NCBI GenBank assembly: GCA_036245525.1
Contig: BTPG01000006.1
Span: 89,949,504 to 90,013,503 of the forward strand
Direction of reading: 5' to 3'
Length of the DNA stretch: 64,000 nt
Source of the DNA: Semisulcospira habei
Taxonomy: Eukaryota; Mollusca; Gastropoda; Semisulcospiridae
Part shown: positions 63,561 to 64,000 of the stretch, one piece after another
How the letters are laid out: each line of letters begins with the position of its first letter
Numbering within the stretch: position 1 is the first letter of the stretch
The notes under the pieces: model-generated
What the model saw: only the letters and a program-made list of their open reading frames with translations
Told to the model about the DNA's origin: nothing
The model's database searches: none
Program-made: the position numbers and the translations under genes

Positions 63561-64000
63561 AAATTTTTCTCTAAAATGTATTTTTTCGAAAAATACTTAC
63601 CGACGGCATTACTACTAGGAATACTTCGTTAACTTAACAATTTTAGCCCAAAGAACTCTTGAGTACATTACCACAGGGGAGGCAATCACTAGGGGTGTCA
63701 TTACCAGGACACCCGGGGTTGCCTCCCCTCCTCCCTATCCGGTGGCGCTCTCACCATTTCCCGGCAGTCTCTGAGTCTTAGCTCGACTGCGGCAAGCGGG
63801 GAAGGCGGGAGGGACCTCTGAGTAATGCCGTCGGTAAGTATTTTTAGAAAAAATAAATTTTAGAGAAAAATTTATTTTCTCAAAATCATTACCAACGGCA
63901 TTACTACTAGGAAGAATGCAAATAGGAGGAGGGTGCCGCAGATCCTGTGCCAATTGTCCCACGCCCAAGCGCCTCTGCGCGTAAATTGTGGGTCCTACCC
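63561..64000 (-). mobile_element. DIRS-G: 3' end of another DIRS element
   Basis: The left outer end (CTCTAAAATGTATTTTTTCG) starts near 63570. The terminal repeat with private motif CCGACGGCATTAC follows, and the internal complementary region is at 63822-63904 (GTAATGCCGTCGG... to ...CGGCATTAC). The element continues beyond the window. Confidence 0.82.

Overview
This is animal genomic DNA, not prokaryotic. It is one stretch of a large, intron-rich gene on the minus strand. Thirteen coding exons (1.7 kb in total) lie between 1447 and 62900. They translate in a continuous, phase-consistent frame into a protein closely resembling calcineurin-binding protein CABIN1, a HIRA-complex subunit. The gene continues past both ends of the window. 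The exon sequence, the abundance of DIRS elements, the tRNA-derived SINE and the many hairpin MITEs suggest a marine invertebrate, probably a lophotrochozoan such as a mollusc. That taxonomic guess is inference.

Almost everything else is intronic transposon sequence. (1) 1-11500: a truncated DIRS element (A) with a fused inverted terminus, the last three exons in transcript order, then DIRS-B (3196-11488), which carries a second DIRS fragment (C) inside its internal complementary region. (2) 11500-19460: an L2/CR1-like LINE, a LINE 3' fragment and an intact RTE-like reverse transcriptase ORF inserted into a hairpin repeat. (3) 19462-32206: DIRS-D, nearly intact, split by DIRS-E (25712-31922). 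Both show inverted terminal repeats, an internal complementary region, a gag-like ORF, an RT/RNase H/methyltransferase-like ORF and a tyrosine recombinase. (4) 33000-40700: seven small exons among TTAA-bounded palindromic MITEs, a SINE-like retroposon and a 40-bp minisatellite. (5) 40970-60615: a four-layer nest in one intron. DIRS-F holds an I-group LINE, which holds a Ty3/gypsy element with integrase ahead of RT, which holds a SINE-like copy. (6) 60616-64000: MITEs, a TIR transposon, the most 5' exon in view, a tRNA-derived SINE and the end of DIRS-G.

All seven DIRS copies lie on the minus strand, sense to the host gene. At least five show a conserved candidate intron in the gag leader. In two copies a start codon sits directly before the donor and joins in frame to a conserved Cys/His motif. 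The gypsy element is the youngest large insertion: its two 1.8-kb LTRs differ at only a few positions that I could see. No bacterial-type operons, CRISPR arrays, rRNA genes or functional tRNA genes are visible.
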